Positions 60,744 through 64,000 of a stretch of DNA of 64,000 nt are shown here, in pieces. Position 1 is the first letter of the stretch; each line of letters starts with the position of its first letter. A program made the translations under genes and the position numbers. The notes under the pieces are model-generated. The model worked only from the letters and a program-made list of their open reading frames with translations, was not told the DNA's origin and searched no databases. Source of the stretch: an uncultured Lachnospiraceae bacterium (GTDB lineage: Bacteria > Bacillota > Clostridia > Lachnospirales > Lachnospiraceae); NCBI GenBank assembly GCA_900549665.1, contig URPH01000011.1, forward strand, positions 1 through 64,000, given 5' to 3'.

Positions 60744-61730
60744 TCATTGCTCCGATCCATTCTGCATGTATATTTTTTCTTCCTGCAGCATCGGATAACG
60801 GATCAGGCTGTGACCGTCCAGATCTTCCCTGTGCATATCCACGGCGCTGATCTGATGACCGGTATATGTCGTGTAATAATAAATTCCCTTCATGGCATTC
60901 CAGCAGGATGTATAGATCGTGATCTCATATTTTCCTTCTGCCACCTCGCAGCAGCCTCTCTGCTGGTCGACCGATCCCAATATATGAAAAAACTGTCCGA
61001 CACTGTCTGTCTCACTCTCGCCAGATACCGCATGCATTTTCACAAAAGCCACGCGTACAAAGCGGGATGCGGATGACAGATCTCCGGGAAGCCCCAGGGC
61101 CCCCATTCCACGGCTGTAGGTCTGCAAAGAAAGCTTGTCAGAAAACAGATTTTCCGGCTGCTTTGACGATAAATGCATATAGTTATTGAGGTTAAACAGC
61201 TGCTTGTCAAAGGGTGGATTGTTGGTAAGGACACCCACCGGATTGTCATAGACCTTCAATCCATCTGCCACCGATTCGACGGTAATCGATCCGCTTTGAT
61301 CCGCGATGATCCAGTGAAGCTGTGCCGCAGGGAGCTGTTCGCTAAACGGCGTGCCTGTTAAATTGGTTTCTTTTAAAAGCTTCCTGGCCTCTTCCAGATT
61401 TTGGCACCGGCTGAGTATCCACGGAATAAATTCATACTGCGCCACATTGCATCCATCATCACAGGGCTTTGCATAAACGGCATTGCCCACAAAGTTAAGT
61501 CCTGCCATTCCCAGTCCTTTTTCATTGACCGCATCATAATAAAGCGGATAATCTCCGGCTACATGTGCCATTCCGATTATTGCATAATGTGTTTCTCTTT
61601 TTCCCTGATAGCGGAATGACAATGGATAGTTCCTGGGCATGATCGTAATTTCTTCCCCATATGAAAATTCATAATCGAGGGTGCGACCCATATAAAAATC
61701 TTTTGACTGATAAGTTGCTGCTGTACACAT
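60744..61730 (-). CDS. Choloylglycine hydrolase (bile salt hydrolase)
   Basis: A 328-residue Ntn hydrolase; removal of Met1 exposes the nucleophile Cys2 (MCTAATYQS). Other catalytic residues are visible: Arg16 and Asp19 in GRTLDYEF, Asn79 in GLGMAGLNF, Asn170/171 in LTNNPPF and Arg223 in SASRFVR. Asn79 in the AGLNF block favours bile salt hydrolase over penicillin V acylase, where a tyrosine is usual. It deconjugates glycine/taurine from bile acids in the cytosol. Start ATG 61730 with AGGAGAGG 8 bp upstream. The protein fits a gut lifestyle. Confidence 0.92.
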   Translation of the reverse strand: MCTAATYQSKDFYMGRTLDYEFSYGEEITIMPRNYPLSFRYQGKRETHYAIIGMAHVAGDYPLYYDAVNEKGLGMAGLNFVGNAVYAKPCDDGCNVAQYEFIPWILSRCQNLEEARKLLKETNLTGTPFSEQLPAAQLHWIIADQSGSITVESVADGLKVYDNPVGVLTNNPPFDKQLFNLNNYMHLSSKQPENLFSDKLSLQTYSRGMGALGLPGDLSSASRFVRVAFVKMHAVSGESETDSVGQFFHILGSVDQQRGCCEVAEGKYEITIYTSCWNAMKGIYYYTTYTGHQISAVDMHREDLDGHSLIRYPMLQEEKIYMQNGSEQ

Positions 61731-61888
61731 ATTAAAGCCTCTCCTGTTATATCTTAAAATCCTGCATAATTTCCGGTCCTGTCTGCCGGCAGTCCATGTC
61801 CGTATATAATTATATGATACCACATATATGATATTTTACCCACAAATTTCAGAAACCTCGCCGGCAATGCAGATATGAAGCCTCTCAA

Positions 61889-62650
61889 TTATCCAAGACA
61901 TTTATCAATCATCTCTAAAATCTGATCCTGTCTTGCAGGCTTAAGCAGATATCCGTCCGGCTTTAATTTCAGAAGCTCTTCAATATATTCCCGGTCGGAC
62001 ACAGCTGATAAAATAACCACCGGGAGATTTTCATACCTTTGATTGGAACGGATAACCCGCAGCACCATCTTTCCATTGATCAGCGGCATTTCATAATCAA
62101 GAAAAATCATATCCGGACAATCTTTTTGCAGGATTTCCATGGCCTGAGCACCGGAAACCGCTATGGAAACTTTGTATTTATCACTTATAAGTGCTTTCAT
62201 TGTGCGTAATAGCAGGGGATTGTCATCGACAAACAAAATGTGCTTTCTGCGTTCTTCCTTTCCCAACACCTTTTTCTCATAATCGGAATAATCTACCCCG
62301 GTTATCCCGCAAAGAACCTGTATAATTTTCTGGTTGCTTACCGGACGCATAATTCTCTGTGCATTTACACATTCATCTATCCAGTCATATGCTTTCATTT
62401 CATAAGCATTTCCCACAATAATCGCATTCAGGCTGCGGTTTTCCTTCAAAAGCATCCGTATTGTTTTCATATCCATTTCACTAATACGACTCAGCAATAC
62501 GAGTATCACATCAGGTTCAAAAACACGTAGAAGCCTGCCGGCAAAAGAACCCTCCGGCAGGCAGAGCTGTACCCGAAAATATGGCAGCAATGCCTCATTC
62601 ATGCTTTTTGTAACCTCATTCATCTCAGCTATCAACAACACCCGCTTCAT
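61889..62650 (-). CDS. Double-receiver response regulator without output domain
   Basis: A 253-residue protein. The first receiver-like domain (1-120) lacks the acidic pocket and the phospho-aspartate (a serine lies where Asp is expected in VLVLLSRISEMD). The second (135-253) is complete: VDDN at 141-144, Asp185 in FLDYEMPLING and the lysine in GYLLKPAR. No DNA-binding domain is present. Its ATG overlaps the stop of the hybrid kinase gene (ATGA), so the two form a signalling relay. Confidence 0.85.
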   Translation of the reverse strand: MKRVLLIAEMNEVTKSMNEALLPYFRVQLCLPEGSFAGRLLRVFEPDVILVLLSRISEMDMKTIRMLLKENRSLNAIIVGNAYEMKAYDWIDECVNAQRIMRPVSNQKIIQVLCGITGVDYSDYEKKVLGKEERRKHILFVDDNPLLLRTMKALISDKYKVSIAVSGAQAMEILQKDCPDMIFLDYEMPLINGKMVLRVIRSNQRYENLPVVILSAVSDREYIEELLKLKPDGYLLKPARQDQILEMIDKCLG

Positions 62651-64000
62651 ACTTCATTCTCCTCTATATCACAAAGTATTTTTTTTCCTATTTCCACAGC
62701 CTTTTTATCATCCAGATCACGCACTGCATCGAGAAGCCTTTCAACATCCTCCTGATACACTCCTTCATAAAAATCCATTCTCAGCTTCCCGGCCAGGCGG
62801 TCTGCCTCATCAAAATCAAATTTTTTCATGGCCTCCATCAGCAGCTTTATCAAAAATGTAAGTTCTTCCGGATCCGGAGTTTCTGTACCTTTTTCTTCTT
62901 TTGTCTGCTTTTTTATGGCAGTCACAGATGCGAGCTCCTGTTCCGCCACTTCCATCTCATCCATTAAGACAGGCAGGAGATGCTTCATCTTATCCACATT
63001 CCGATTCCTTGCAGCTGTCTCCAGAATACGTGAAAGCCCGGAAATCGATACTGCCCCGACCGTTGCTGAAAGTCCCTTTAAGGAATGCACCTGAATCCGG
63101 AATTTTTCTATATCAAATGCAGCATCCTCCTCACAAAAAGCACTCCACTCCCTGCGTCTGTCTGAAAGTGTCTGTAAAAATCCGTTTAACAAATTCACAA
63201 GTACCTGTTCATCCGGGATATAAAGCCTTGCATAATCCCACATAAAGGATGACAAATCAGGAAGCTCTACTGCACTTTCCGGCACTGCACTTTCCGGCAC
63301 TGCACTTTCCGGTCCTGCCTTTTCCGGATCTGCTTTTTCAATGGATAATATTCTTTCTTTGTCTATAAACCTACGGATTATTGTTTCCATTTTCTTTGGA
63401 TCAATCGGCTTTGATAAATATCCGTCAAATCCGGCGCGCTCATACTCTTCCTTTGCTCCGGCAATCGCATTGGCGGTCAGCATGATAACCGGAGTTATCC
63501 GGTTTTTTCCATCCGGGTCTGCCTTGAGCTTATGCAAGGTTTCAATCCCATCCATATCCGGCATCATATTATCCATAAATATCAGGTCATATTGCTCTTT
63601 TCCTGCTTTTGCAAGACATTCCACTCCACTACCGGCTTCCGCAACCTGTATGCCGGTCTGCTTTAAAAGACAGCGGAACACCTTTCGGTTCAGTTCAATA
63701 TCATCTGTTACAAGCACCTTCACATCCGGTGCCCTGAAGCCGGCTTCGTGTATCTCATTTCCGATATCGGCATGCAGCCTTTTTCCCAGGTCACCGACTT
63801 CCTGCCAATTATTGATTTTCTGCTCAAGAGTAAATGAAAAAACAGAACCCTGCCCATAAATACTCTCAACACAGAGAGTCGAATTCATAAGCATAAGCAG
63901 TTGTTGTGTAATGTTGATCCCCAGTCCGGTTCCTTCAATTGAACGGTTACGCTTTTCTTCAAGCCTTGCAAACTCTGTAAACAGCTTTTCTTTATCCTCA
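62647..64000 (-). CDS. Hybrid sensor histidine kinase (HATPase-REC-HPt), N-terminus beyond window
   Basis: The frame is open to the right edge, 451 codons visible. The order is the end of the HATPase domain (EGTGLGINITQQ), a receiver with phospho-Asp in LIFMDNMMPDMDGIET, a 15-bp-repeat linker and an HPt domain with the histidine in VHSLKGLSATVG. The sensor and HisKA parts lie outside the window. It can run a His-Asp-His-Asp phosphorelay ending in the overlapping response regulator downstream. An internal ATG at 63894 is not the true start. Confidence 0.9.
   Translation of the reverse strand, partial: EDKEKLFTEFARLEEKRNRSIEGTGLGINITQQLLMLMNSTLCVESIYGQGSVFSFTLEQKINNWQEVGDLGKRLHADIGNEIHEAGFRAPDVKVLVTDDIELNRKVFRCLLKQTGIQVAEAGSGVECLAKAGKEQYDLIFMDNMMPDMDGIETLHKLKADPDGKNRITPVIMLTANAIAGAKEEYERAGFDGYLSKPIDPKKMETIIRRFIDKERILSIEKADPEKAGPESAVPESAVPESAVELPDLSSFMWDYARLYIPDEQVLVNLLNGFLQTLSDRRREWSAFCEEDAAFDIEKFRIQVHSLKGLSATVGAVSISGLSRILETAARNRNVDKMKHLLPVLMDEMEVAEQELASVTAIKKQTKEEKGTETPDPEELTFLIKLLMEAMKKFDFDEADRLAGKLRMDFYEGVYQEDVERLLDAVRDLDDKKAVEIGKKILCDIEENEV
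63271..63313 (-). repeat. 15-bp tandem repeat in the hybrid kinase linker
   Basis: TGCACTTTCCGGCAC is repeated from 63271, 63286 and 63301 (last copy incomplete), with a degenerate copy after it. In the gene's frame it encodes ESAVP pentapeptides in the receiver-HPt linker. Being a multiple of three it can vary without breaking the frame. Confidence 0.85.

Noticed and set aside
61783..61792. Palindrome CTGCCGGCAG upstream of the bile salt hydrolase
   Set aside because: Ten bases is too short to claim an operator without a matching copy or known regulator.
1..64000. tRNA, rRNA, CRISPR array, intact transposase or prophage
   Set aside because: I looked for tRNA-like cloverleaf ends, regular short direct repeats with spacers, and transposase motifs and saw none. 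The dispersed element has no coding part here.

Overview
The window looks like a chromosomal segment of a gut-type Lachnospiraceae (Clostridia, Firmicutes). The evidence is a complete S10-spc-alpha ribosomal operon in the usual Firmicutes order, zinc-ribbon S14 and a zinc-lid adenylate kinase, an L17 with a large lysine-rich insertion, type III pantothenate kinase, group II ECF transporter genes, strong GGAGG ribosome binding sites, and a bile salt hydrolase. The family is inferred from gene content, not from a search.

Layout. 1-5.4 kb: cut-off S51 peptidase-like gene, rRNA methyltransferase, M18 aminopeptidase, a repeat-filled 396-bp gap, an SDR reductase and a DHH phosphoesterase. 5.4-9.4 kb: a GH3-GH25 double-domain wall hydrolase and a HinfI-like type II restriction-modification pair. 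9.5-18.4 kb: rpsI-rplM with a consensus promoter and long leader, truA, the ECF energising module ecfT-ecfA2-ecfA1, an M15 peptidase, then coaBC, coaX and a probable pantothenate S component, which together make a vitamin uptake/CoA block. 18.6-35.2 kb: the S10-spc-alpha ribosomal operon on the minus strand, interrupted by two unusually long, hairpin-rich gaps (rpmJ-rpsM and rpsH-rplF). 35.4-47 kb: putP, a repeat-tailed DUF4190 protein, a DUF2752 protein, a second methyltransferase, a GntR/ABC/permease operon with a clear operator, an LCP wall-polymer ligase, a Bax inhibitor-1 protein and a ferredoxin-like aldo/keto reductase. 47-64 kb: a 22-codon gene with its own promoter and terminator, a structured repeat element, LysR, an EI-type PTS protein, a lipoprotein/VTC/DUF4956/two-component cluster, an HTH-membrane regulator with two envelope proteins, a GH13 glucosidase, the bile salt hydrolase and a hybrid histidine kinase that runs off the right edge.

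The most unusual signal is a dispersed intergenic element of about 170 bp, with two full copies and two fragments. Its three hairpins keep their architecture while their paired bases change, and its ends are inverted repeats. Others are the isolated 22-codon gene beside one copy, the two structured interruptions of the ribosomal operon, and the GH3-GH25 fusion. Nothing was searched against a database: family names come from recognising sequence motifs by eye.
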